From Chitinophagaceae bacterium (GTDB lineage Bacteria > Bacteroidota > Bacteroidia > Chitinophagales > Chitinophagaceae), in NCBI GenBank assembly GCA_947375185.1, contig CANCEU010000026.1, positions 1 to 35,252 on the forward strand: a stretch of DNA of 35,252 bases, given 5' to 3'. This document shows, piece after piece, positions 9,258 through 16,590 of the stretch. The notes below the pieces were generated by a model. That model was not told the origin of the DNA. It saw only the letters and a program-made list of their open reading frames with translations, and did not search any database. The first letter of the stretch is position 1. Every line of letters starts with the position of its first letter. The position numbers and the translations under genes were made by a program.

Positions 9258-10049
9258 TTAACATTCTACCCAAGTGTGATCGGCTAATAATTTCACGGTT
9301 GCAATAAATTGTGCGAAGGGTCCAGAACCACCTCCCCATTCGGAAGGAGCTACTAATGAAAGCACATGTGATCCATCAGTTTTTTCATACACATGATAAA
9401 TCTGTCCTATCTGTGGTTTAAAAGTAATTTTTGCTTCATAAATCATTAAGCTTAGTTCTTTTCTTTTCCGAATTTCTTGTGCCTGCCTTGCTAATAATTC
9501 AATTTGCTCTTTAATTTGATTTAGTTGCATATTGGTTTGATCTTCCATAGCAGACAATGCCTTGTGTTTGATAACACCTTCTTTGGTTGGTCTTATTGCA
9601 ACACTTCCTGCTGAAGATGCATATGGTAAAACACTTAATTGTTTATGGTATACTTCGGTGTTTTTAAATGGAGCACCATCTTCTTTATTCCCTTGATGAG
9701 TTACTTTTAAAAAGCCATTAGCAAGAATCTCATGAACTACTTTTAAAACCAATTGTTCGCCTTTAAAGAATTGTACTGTTAGGCAGGAAGCATTATTGAT
9801 TTCGGCAGCCACAGCGTCAGCCAAATCTTTATTTTCAAAATCGTGTAATTCTCCGTTAGGATTTACTTGGTATTGAGCATAAAATGCTTCATTTTCCAAG
9901 CTCACCCAATTGTGACTAAAGCTCAAATAATGACCTGCATGAACTGTCTCAATCTTATAATTGCCCGATTTAGGTACAATCTGATATTCGAATTCACATT
10001 TTTCGGGAAATAACTGCCAACTGGCTAAAAAATTATAAGCTTGAACCAT
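9258..10049 (-). CDS. DUF2452 protein with lipocalin-like N-terminal domain
   Basis: The function is unknown. Two regions can be seen. Residues 1 to about 130 are rich in short beta strands and begin FLASWQLFPEKCEFEYQ, with a G/ASW motif and strand alternation resembling lipocalin or fatty-acid-binding folds; this is an inference from pattern. Residues from about 145 to 263 match DUF2452: IRPTKEGVIKHKALSAM, a helical or coiled segment LNQIKEQIELLARQAQEIRKR (about 178-198), then YHVYEK, LVAPSEWG and FIATVKLLADHTW at the end. There is no signal peptide, so it is probably cytoplasmic. It lies 40 bp after the outer-membrane protein gene on the same strand and may be cotranscribed with it. Confidence 0.8.
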   Translation of the reverse strand: MVQAYNFLASWQLFPEKCEFEYQIVPKSGNYKIETVHAGHYLSFSHNWVSLENEAFYAQYQVNPNGELHDFENKDLADAVAAEINNASCLTVQFFKGEQLVLKVVHEILANGFLKVTHQGNKEDGAPFKNTEVYHKQLSVLPYASSAGSVAIRPTKEGVIKHKALSAMEDQTNMQLNQIKEQIELLARQAQEIRKRKELSLMIYEAKITFKPQIGQIYHVYEKTDGSHVLSLVAPSEWGGGSGPFAQFIATVKLLADHTWVEC

Positions 10050-10089
10050 AGGATATATAACAATGATTGCGATAAAAGGTTGACTAAAA

Positions 10090-11925
10090 TTAGTTTACTT
10101 GAACAAAATCAGGCTTGCTCAATAAATTAGAATTATACTTGAATTTAAGGTTGGTGGTAATGCTTACATTCCAAGGACTCAGTTGCAAATTTGTCCTCGG
10201 GAAATAGAATCCTTTCATTTCAATTGTTCCAAAAATTAAGTTTTCATTCCTAATTCTGGTGCCTCCACCTATTGCAGAATAAATATCGCCGTTTGCTATA
10301 GGATCACCAACGGTTCTGATATAAGTAATATTTCCAAAAGCAAAAGGGGATTGCCTAAAGCCATAAAATGATCTGGAGTTATACCAAATGGATTCCCAGT
10401 TAGCGCTAATTCTGGTCCCGCCTTTTATGCGTTCTTTACTTAATTGAGGAATACCATAAATGCTATTTATTAAAAGGGCATCGTTAAATTTATTCTTTAA
10501 TGTTTCCGCAAAACTTATATTTAAAATGCTTCGGTATTTATATCCACTTTCTAAATAATGGAGTTTAGATATTTGTTCAACGCTTGCCAATAATTTAAAA
10601 TCTACTATTTGATTTTCTGCATAACTACTGCCAGTACTTAATAATACATGTCGAAAACCTTCGTTTTTTAATAATTTATAAGATTCTATTTGAATTCCTA
10701 GATAGGGGAGGTTAGATGCTTCTCTTTTGTATTGCCCTGTGGTAATAGTTAAAGATTTACCAGATGGCAAATCCTCGTTTCTCCCAAAACCGTACAAATA
10801 TTGTGTTCTAATTATTTTTTGATTAAAAACACTGTAGGAGAATAAATAGGCCGAGATGTCTTGATAGTTTTTATCAATCTGTGAAAGGTAATTTTCAGGC
10901 CTTAATTTAAAGTCATTTTGTAAATATCTAAATTGAACAAAGTGTCTAAATTTATCATTGGTGAAATTCCATGGTTTATTAAATAATTGGTAACCTATCC
11001 AAGTGTCAAAATGGGCTAACTTATATTGTAAAGTGGAATTGTATAAGGAATCTGACCATTTATTAGGGAATTCATTTTTGTTATTGGAAAGACTCCATTC
11101 AAAGCCCCCTGTCCATTTGCTTAATGGATTTAGCAAAGGCATGTCTCCTTTAATATAAATTGAAGATGCTGAATTTTCGAAATTTGAATAATTTTTTTCA
11201 AGTGAATTAGCGCCAATATTAATATCCATAAAACTGCCCATTATATTTCGTGAAATATAATTAACACCAATCCCTGCTTTATCTTTTCTGTTGACATCAA
11301 AATTATGGTATAAAGTAAAAGCGTTCCCAAGGTCATTCATGTTTTCGACAGTTACACTTGCATCGTATGCGTCAATATTTTTGAATTGCAGACTTGCTCC
11401 AAATGGAAATACATCTTTGGTAACCACATATATGTCTATGCTATTACTATCATGAAGTAATGGGAAGGCGACAATTCTTGCATCTTGGATATAGGGTAGG
11501 TCTCTAAGCCATTTTTCATTGTAGGCGATAACCAGCGGATTCATGTATTCATTTTCATGAAAAAATAAATTTTTTCTGATGGCATTTTCCTTTGTGAAAT
11601 TATGTAGACTATTCGCAATTCTAGTTAATGCATTCTGTTTATAAATTGAATCTGTAAATCCAAAAGTTCCAAAATGTTTGTGTTCAATATAAATGCTGTT
11701 TATACGTTTCCCTTCCTGACTTGAAATTGATTTTATTGACTTGTTGATCGTAATACTTGTAGAATCAATTAAAGGGTTAGGTTTTCCTTTAAATAGTTTT
11801 ATAATGCTTATTAAAAGACCGCTGTCTTTTGAATTGGCAATATTTTGGTTATATCCTTTATTCTGTGCAAAAGAAAAGCTTGAGATGGTCAATAATAAAA
11901 AGCAAAGTGAAATTCTTGTTCGCAT
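10090..11925 (-). CDS. Outer-membrane protein with POTRA-like and beta-barrel regions
   Basis: This is a predicted outer-membrane protein of 611 residues. I chose the ATG at 11925 over an upstream TTG because it gives a clean Sec signal peptide, MRTRISLCFLLLTISSFSFAQ. Residues about 70-170 resemble a POTRA-like module (INSIYIEHK, then DLPYIQDARIVAF and SIDIYVVTKDVFPF). From about 175 to the end the sequence alternates in the way of a beta-barrel. RIKGGTRISANWES near residue 510 could correspond to the (V/I)RG(F/Y) loop of BamA-like barrels. It lacks the multiple POTRA repeats of BamA, so it is a BamA/TamA relative of unknown client. DUF2452 follows 40 bp downstream. Confidence 0.75.
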   Translation of the reverse strand: MRTRISLCFLLLTISSFSFAQNKGYNQNIANSKDSGLLISIIKLFKGKPNPLIDSTSITINKSIKSISSQEGKRINSIYIEHKHFGTFGFTDSIYKQNALTRIANSLHNFTKENAIRKNLFFHENEYMNPLVIAYNEKWLRDLPYIQDARIVAFPLLHDSNSIDIYVVTKDVFPFGASLQFKNIDAYDASVTVENMNDLGNAFTLYHNFDVNRKDKAGIGVNYISRNIMGSFMDINIGANSLEKNYSNFENSASSIYIKGDMPLLNPLSKWTGGFEWSLSNNKNEFPNKWSDSLYNSTLQYKLAHFDTWIGYQLFNKPWNFTNDKFRHFVQFRYLQNDFKLRPENYLSQIDKNYQDISAYLFSYSVFNQKIIRTQYLYGFGRNEDLPSGKSLTITTGQYKREASNLPYLGIQIESYKLLKNEGFRHVLLSTGSSYAENQIVDFKLLASVEQISKLHYLESGYKYRSILNISFAETLKNKFNDALLINSIYGIPQLSKERIKGGTRISANWESIWYNSRSFYGFRQSPFAFGNITYIRTVGDPIANGDIYSAIGGGTRIRNENLIFGTIEMKGFYFPRTNLQLSPWNVSITTNLKFKYNSNLLSKPDFVQVN

Positions 11926-11951
11926 TGTGCTCAATTCAAATTCGATTCATT

Positions 11952-11959
11952 CAAATTTA
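11952..11959 (-). promoter_or_regulatory. Predicted -7 box for the outer-membrane protein gene
   Basis: On the minus strand this reads TAAATTTG, a perfect TAnnTTTG match, 26 bp before the ATG at 11925. No good -33 element is visible. Its position supports the ATG start over the TTG at 11934. Confidence 0.5.
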
Positions 11960-11999
11960 CTGATTATGCACTAAACTAGCTGCATTTAAGTGTTAAATA

Positions 12000-12035
12000 C
12001 CAAAAGCCTCCATGGTAGAAGGCTTTTGGTTTTTA
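12000..12035. terminator. Intrinsic terminator after the GH20 gene
   Basis: A perfect 10-bp inverted repeat (CCAAAAGCCT and AGGCTTTTGG, 10-base loop) lies 25 bp after the hexosaminidase stop and ahead of the outer-membrane protein promoter. On the minus strand it would end the GH20 transcript, although the U tract there is poor (TATTT). The better T run (TTTTTA) is on the plus strand. Confidence 0.7.
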
Positions 12036-12054
12036 TTGGTTGCTTATTGTTTAT

Positions 12055-13947
12055 TTATAAAACTTTTGTTGCTCTTTTATTTAGTGATTCAATAGGTATG
12101 TTTAAGTACTTTCCAATTGGTTTGCCATCTCGGTAACTAATAATTCTCACTGACAATACATCACTTGGAACTACAAATGGACTGGTGAATTTATCGCTAA
12201 AATTGTCAGGCATTTGATCGTCAATTGTGTAATAAAAATCAAGCCCTTCAATTTCGCCTTCCATTTTTAAAATTAATTCTCCTTTTGTATTTAATTGGGT
12301 AGTAACAATTGGATCATATATGCTTTTTGCATAGCCAACTACTGCTGCATCCAGTTTTTCAAAATGGGCTTCGGCTTTTTTGGCAAATTTGTTCCAATCT
12401 TTTTTATTGGCAGGAGACCAACTAGTTTCAGCTACTGCCATACTTCTTGGCCAATTCATATATTGAACTTTGCGTATAGTTTGTAATTGTTCCGTCCACT
12501 GATTGGCTTGATTACCTAAAATTAAATTTGAATCAATTCTAGCTGGGACTGGTTCAAAGCTATAAGTTGTCTTCATTCTTAAACCACGATAAACTTTTCC
12601 TTCGGCAGTTAACTCTCCTTGATAATAGTCAATGTAGTTGTAGTCATTTGGTGACATCACTACTTTGTGTCCTTGCTTTGCGGCTTCAATACCTCCTTTA
12701 ACTCCTTGCCAGCTCATAACCGCGGCATCGCCACTTAATCCACCTTGTAAAATTTCGTCCCATCCCATCATCTTTTTCCCTTTAGAATTAATGATTTTTT
12801 GCATTCTCTTTACAAAATAGCTTTGCACTTCCATTTGATCCTTTAAACCTTCTTTTTTCATTAATGCTTGTACATTCGGAGATTTCTCCCAATTGTTTTT
12901 TGCATTTTCATCTCCACCCATATGAATGTATTCAAAAGGGAATAATGGAGCTATCTCTGTAAATACTTTATCTAAATATTCATATACTTTTTCATTTGAA
13001 GGATCTAGTGAATTATCTATCATCGCAGTTGGATGCCCATTTAATCCTGCCCAGTCCATGAATTCGTCTCCTGCATTTACTTGATATGGGTAATTTGGGG
13101 TAGTACTTAACTCGGGATAGGCAGTATTCATGGCCATGCTATGACCTGGCACATCAATTTCAGGGATGACTTCAATAAATTTAGATTTTGCATATGCTAC
13201 AACTTCTTTAATATCTTCCTGTGTGTAAAACCCTCCGTATGTTTTTGGTTCGTTTAATGCAGGGGTAGTTATATTCATCCACTTGCCTTTTCTCTCGGCT
13301 CTCCAAGCTCCAACACTCGTTAATTTCGGTAGTGATTTAATTTCAATTCTCCATCCTTGGTCGTCCGTTAAATGCCAATGAAAACGATTGAATTTATATC
13401 TTGCCATATCATCAATAAAAATTTTCACATCTCCCTTGCTAAAAAAATGACGACTCACATCAAGCATCATTCCTCTCCATCCAAATCGAGGCTTATCAAT
13501 TATAGAAACATAAGGTAATTGCCAGTTAATATTTGATTGAACTGTTTTAGCATAAATTGCTGCAGGTAAAATTTGTTGAACGGTTTGCCATCCATAATAT
13601 AAACCTGCATTGGTATTAGCACTAATGGTAACACCAGTTGCATTTACATTTAAAGTGTACCCCTCATTCCCTAATACTTCATCTTTTATAATGTCTAATG
13701 TAATACTTGCATTATTCTTGCTAAAATATACTGTTTTGCCAGTGGCTGTTCTTAGTTGAATGGCAATTTGATCAGTAACTTGATTTGCACTTGTTGGTGC
13801 ATTTATGGCAATTGATTTAGGTAATTGAAAATTACCGTTTCCTTTTGCAACATGAAATGGTTCGGGAATAATGTTCACATTTTGCGCGCGTAATTGGCTC
13901 ATGCTTCCAATAGCCAATACAAGCACTAAGCACTTGTTTAGTTTCAT
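12055..13947 (-). CDS. Secreted beta-N-acetylhexosaminidase, GH20 family
   Basis: This is an exo-acting glycosidase that removes terminal beta-GlcNAc or beta-GalNAc with substrate assistance by the N-acetyl group. The ATG at 13947 gives MKLNKCLVLVLAIGSMSQLRAQ, a Sec signal peptide; a TTG two codons upstream is less likely. The GH20b accessory domain spans about 25-150. The catalytic barrel follows, with RGMMLDVSRHF, FHWHLTDDQGWR (189-200), EIDVPGH (263-269) and the catalytic pair D346-E347 in HMGGDEN. A short beta-rich tail includes a YTIDDQMPD segment, like the chitobiase C-terminal domain. At 630 residues the length is normal. It has its own terminator and appears monocistronic. Confidence 0.93.
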   Translation of the reverse strand: MKLNKCLVLVLAIGSMSQLRAQNVNIIPEPFHVAKGNGNFQLPKSIAINAPTSANQVTDQIAIQLRTATGKTVYFSKNNASITLDIIKDEVLGNEGYTLNVNATGVTISANTNAGLYYGWQTVQQILPAAIYAKTVQSNINWQLPYVSIIDKPRFGWRGMMLDVSRHFFSKGDVKIFIDDMARYKFNRFHWHLTDDQGWRIEIKSLPKLTSVGAWRAERKGKWMNITTPALNEPKTYGGFYTQEDIKEVVAYAKSKFIEVIPEIDVPGHSMAMNTAYPELSTTPNYPYQVNAGDEFMDWAGLNGHPTAMIDNSLDPSNEKVYEYLDKVFTEIAPLFPFEYIHMGGDENAKNNWEKSPNVQALMKKEGLKDQMEVQSYFVKRMQKIINSKGKKMMGWDEILQGGLSGDAAVMSWQGVKGGIEAAKQGHKVVMSPNDYNYIDYYQGELTAEGKVYRGLRMKTTYSFEPVPARIDSNLILGNQANQWTEQLQTIRKVQYMNWPRSMAVAETSWSPANKKDWNKFAKKAEAHFEKLDAAVVGYAKSIYDPIVTTQLNTKGELILKMEGEIEGLDFYYTIDDQMPDNFSDKFTSPFVVPSDVLSVRIISYRDGKPIGKYLNIPIESLNKRATKVL

Positions 13948-13992
13948 ATACAATCGTTTTTGTTTAAAAGCTTTTATCGTTATTAAGCTTAC

Positions 13993-14000
13993 TAAAGATA
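13993..14000 (-). promoter_or_regulatory. Possible -7 box for the GH20 gene
   Basis: On the minus strand this reads TATCTTTA, seven of eight bases of TAnnTTTG, 45 bp before the ATG at 13947 and just after the ahcY terminator. Confidence 0.3.
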
Positions 14001-14003
14001 CTG

Positions 14004-14040
14004 AAAATAAAAAACCCGACCACCATTTCTGGGGCCGGGC
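14004..14040 (-). terminator. Rho-independent terminator of ahcY
   Basis: On the minus strand, CCCGGCC and GGTCGGG form a 7-bp stem with one G-U pair around a loop of about 11 bases, followed by TTTTTTATTTT. It starts 36 bp after the ahcY stop and isolates ahcY from the GH20 gene. Confidence 0.85.
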
Positions 14041-14076
14041 CTTATATTTTGAACTAATTCTAGTGTAAATTCTAAA

Positions 14077-15396
14077 TTAGTATCTGTACATATCTGACTT
14101 AAATGGTCCTGCTTGAGGAATACCTAAGTAAGCAGCTTGCTCAGTAGTTAATTCGTCTAATTCAGCACCTACTTTAGCCAAGTGTAAACGAGCTACTTTC
14201 TCATCTAAATGTTTAGGTAAAACGTAAACTTTATTTTCATAGTTTTTATGGTTATTCCATAATTCTATTTGAGCCAAAGTTTGGTTAGAGAATGAATTAC
14301 TCATTACAAAGCTTGGGTGACCTGTAGCACAACCTAAGTTTACTAAACGACCTTCAGCTAAAATGATAACATCTTTTCCATCAATATTGTATAAATCAAC
14401 TTGAGGCTTAATGGTATCTTTTGTATGACCGTAGTTTTTATTTAACCAAGCCATATCAATTTCGATATCAAAGTGTCCAATATTACAAACAATTGCCTTG
14501 TCTTTCATTACTCTAAAATGACTTTCATTGATTAAGTCGCGACATCCCGAAGCGGTAACAATAATGTCTGCTTCTTTCACTGCGTTAATCATTTTCTTTA
14601 CTTCATATCCATCCATTGCAGCTTGTAATGCACAAATTGGATCAATCTCAGTTACAATTACACGACAACCAGCACCACGTAATGAAGCAGCTGATCCTTT
14701 ACCTACATCACCATATGAACCAACTACGGCAACCTTACCAGCCATCATCACATCAGTTGCACGACGAATTGCATCTACTAATGATTCTTGACAACCATAT
14801 TTGTTATCGAATTTAGATTTTGTTACAGAGTCGTTTACATTGATTGCAGGAATTGGTAAAGTACCTTTTGCCATACGCTCGTATAAACGGTGTACTCCTG
14901 TTGTTGTTTCTTCAGATAAACCTTTAATGCCAGCAACAAACTGAGGATATACATCAAAAACCATATTGGTTAAATCACCGCCATCATCCAAAATCATATT
15001 CAATGGACGGTCTTCACCACCAAAGAATAATGTTTGTTCAATACACCAATCTCCTTCTTCAACACTTTGACCTTTCCAAGCAAAAACACCAATACCAGCA
15101 GCAGCAATCGCAGCAGCAGCTTGATCCTGTGTAGAGAATATATTACAAGAGCTCCATTTAACTTCAGCACCCAAAGCTGTTAATGTTTCAATTAACACTG
15201 CAGTTTGAATAGTCATGTGTAAACAACCAGCAATTCTAGCACCTTTTAATGGCTGGCTAGGTCCGTACTCGGCACGGATGCTCATTAAACCTGGCATCTC
15301 TGCTTCAGCTAAACGAATTTCTTTACGACCCCATTCAGCAAGGGTGATATCTGCTACCTTGTATGGTAGGCTAAAATCGATGTTTTGTAAGCCCAT
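14077..15396 (-). CDS. ahcY: Adenosylhomocysteinase (S-adenosylhomocysteine hydrolase)
   Basis: This NAD-dependent enzyme splits S-adenosylhomocysteine into adenosine and homocysteine, clearing the product inhibitor of SAM methyltransferases. The 439-residue protein is full length. It shows [15 protein letters not shown] (about 58-72), the [13 protein letters not shown] substrate and lysine region (about 201-213), the NAD-binding motif [11 protein letters not shown] (about 236-246) and the conserved C-terminal KSDMYRY. Many family members read GYGDVGKGCA at the NAD loop; here a serine replaces that cysteine, probably without consequence. It has a perfect -7 box upstream and a strong terminator downstream, so it is a single-gene unit. 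It is divergent from an Lrp/AsnC regulator. Confidence 0.97.
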   Translation of the reverse strand: MGLQNIDFSLPYKVADITLAEWGRKEIRLAEAEMPGLMSIRAEYGPSQPLKGARIAGCLHMTIQTAVLIETLTALGAEVKWSSCNIFSTQDQAAAAIAAAGIGVFAWKGQSVEEGDWCIEQTLFFGGEDRPLNMILDDGGDLTNMVFDVYPQFVAGIKGLSEETTTGVHRLYERMAKGTLPIPAINVNDSVTKSKFDNKYGCQESLVDAIRRATDVMMAGKVAVVGSYGDVGKGSAASLRGAGCRVIVTEIDPICALQAAMDGYEVKKMINAVKEADIIVTASGCRDLINESHFRVMKDKAIVCNIGHFDIEIDMAWLNKNYGHTKDTIKPQVDLYNIDGKDVIILAEGRLVNLGCATGHPSFVMSNSFSNQTLAQIELWNNHKNYENKVYVLPKHLDEKVARLHLAKVGAELDELTTEQAAYLGIPQAGPFKSDMYRY

Positions 15397-15416
15397 AATA
15401 GTATTTATTTAAGGTT

Positions 15417-15424
15417 CAAAGGTA
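15417..15424 (-). promoter_or_regulatory. Predicted -7 box for ahcY
   Basis: On the minus strand this reads TACCTTTG, a perfect TAnnTTTG match, 20 bp before the ATG at 15396. No TTG is seen at the -33 position, where the sequence is T-rich. Confidence 0.5.
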
Positions 15425-15514
15425 AATTTGTAGGAGATAATAATAAAATATATCTAAAAAATAGTGAAATAATCTATAATAAGTTAATTTTAATGTAATT
15501 AATGCTGTTTAGCT

Positions 15515-16042
15515 ATGAAAAATAAGACACAAATAGAGGAATCGGCTACCACCAATTTTGCGGCAAATGAATTGGTCAACAATACTGTGCAGTTAGACAT
15601 GAAAGATTTATCTATTTTAAGACTATTACAGGACAATGCGAGAATATCGGTAAAGGATATTGCGGATGCGGTGCAATTAAGTACAACGCCTGTTCATGAG
15701 CGCATTAAACGACTTGAAGCAAGTGGTGTTATAAAACAATATGCAACTTTAATTGATGGTGCAAAAGTGCGCAAAGGTTTAATGGTTATTTGTTATGTAT
15801 CATTGAATCAGCACAGTAAAAAATCGGGCACACAATTTATTAAACTCATCAATGAATTACCTGAAGTAGTGGAGTGCTATAGTATTTCGGGTGAATTTGA
15901 TTTTATGTTAAAAATTGTAACCGAGGATATGAATAGCTATTACAATTTCCACGTAAACAAATTAAGCCAGGCCGAAAATATTGGTCAAGTGCAGAGCGTA
16001 TTTATTATGGGCGTGGTGAAGCAGACCCATGTGATGGTTTAA
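15515..16042 (+). CDS. Lrp/AsnC family transcriptional regulator
   Basis: This is a feast/famine-type DNA-binding regulator. After a disordered-looking lead of about 28 residues, a winged helix-turn-helix covers about 29-80 (LSILRLLQDNARISVKDIA, then TTPVHERIKRLEASG). The ligand-binding, oligomer-forming RAM domain covers about 88-170, with VVECYSISGEFDFMLKI typical of the family. The 175-residue length is slightly above the usual 150-165 because of the N-terminal lead. It is divergent from ahcY with 118 bp between starts. Local control of ahcY or autoregulation is possible, but no operator is evident. A TAATTTTA box at 15484-15491 is one base off the -7 consensus. Confidence 0.9.
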   Translation: MKNKTQIEESATTNFAANELVNNTVQLDMKDLSILRLLQDNARISVKDIADAVQLSTTPVHERIKRLEASGVIKQYATLIDGAKVRKGLMVICYVSLNQHSKKSGTQFIKLINELPEVVECYSISGEFDFMLKIVTEDMNSYYNFHVNKLSQAENIGQVQSVFIMGVVKQTHVMV

Positions 16043-16074
16043 GGAATAAAAAAGTAGATTCGTGGATGACGGAA

Positions 16075-16590
16075 TTAGAAAGTCAATCGCATTACATAGT
16101 CGTCCATGTAAAAGCCATTTCCAATATCAAACTTGAATTCCTGCTCTTTTTCAAAGCCGTTTTTCAAATAAAAAGTATAAGCGTTATTATGTTTATTTAC
16201 TTGCAAGAATATGGATGTGGAATTTTCTGCTTTCGCAACTTCAATTGCTTTATTTAACAAGGCCTTTCCAGCTCCGGTTCCATGCGCGCTTGGTAAAACA
16301 TATAGCTTATTTAACTTGTGCGCTTTTTGAACATTGTCTTCATCATCATCAGGTTCGGCACTCACGGAGCAAAATCCAATATCGTCTCCATTTAATGCGG
16401 CAATGTAAAATTGATGTCCCTTTGCAAATTGTTCTGCAAGCGACTTATCACTGTACATCCAATCCAACATAAATTCAATTTGTTCCTGTGAAATAATATG
16501 TCCATAAGTGCTAGGCCAAGTGCGCTCAGAAACAGATCGTATAAAAACACGATCCTCGAATGTAGCTTGTCTTATAATTATTTCACTCAT
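16075..16590 (-). CDS. GNAT-family N-acetyltransferase
   Basis: This is an acetyl-CoA-dependent acetyltransferase of the GNAT fold, 171 residues, probably cytoplasmic. The fold landmarks are an N-terminal IIIRQATFEDRVFIRSVSE, motif A with LYVLPSAHGTGAGKALLNKAIE (about 95-116) containing the pyrophosphate-binding GTGAG loop, and motif B with NAYTFYLKNGFEKE (about 136-149). It resembles the RimI/YjcF-like group that acetylates amines or protein N-termini, but the substrate cannot be read from sequence. Its ATG directly abuts the valS stop codon with no gap, so it is almost certainly cotranscribed and translationally coupled with valS. Confidence 0.85.
   Translation of the reverse strand: MSEIIIRQATFEDRVFIRSVSERTWPSTYGHIISQEQIEFMLDWMYSDKSLAEQFAKGHQFYIAALNGDDIGFCSVSAEPDDDEDNVQKAHKLNKLYVLPSAHGTGAGKALLNKAIEVAKAENSTSIFLQVNKHNNAYTFYLKNGFEKEQEFKFDIGNGFYMDDYVMRLTF

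Noticed and set aside
11741..11974. Plus-strand open frame of 77 codons antisense to the outer-membrane protein
   Set aside because: It has no family resemblance and lies almost wholly within a real minus-strand gene; it is a shadow frame.
14528..14816. Two overlapping plus-strand open frames of 87 and 66 codons within ahcY
   Set aside because: Both are antisense to the highly conserved NAD-binding part of ahcY, with low-complexity translations; they are shadows.
15397..15514. SAH or SAM riboswitch between ahcY and the Lrp gene
   Set aside because: The ahcY leader after the predicted promoter would be about 15 bases, too short for a riboswitch, and no aptamer-like helices are seen.
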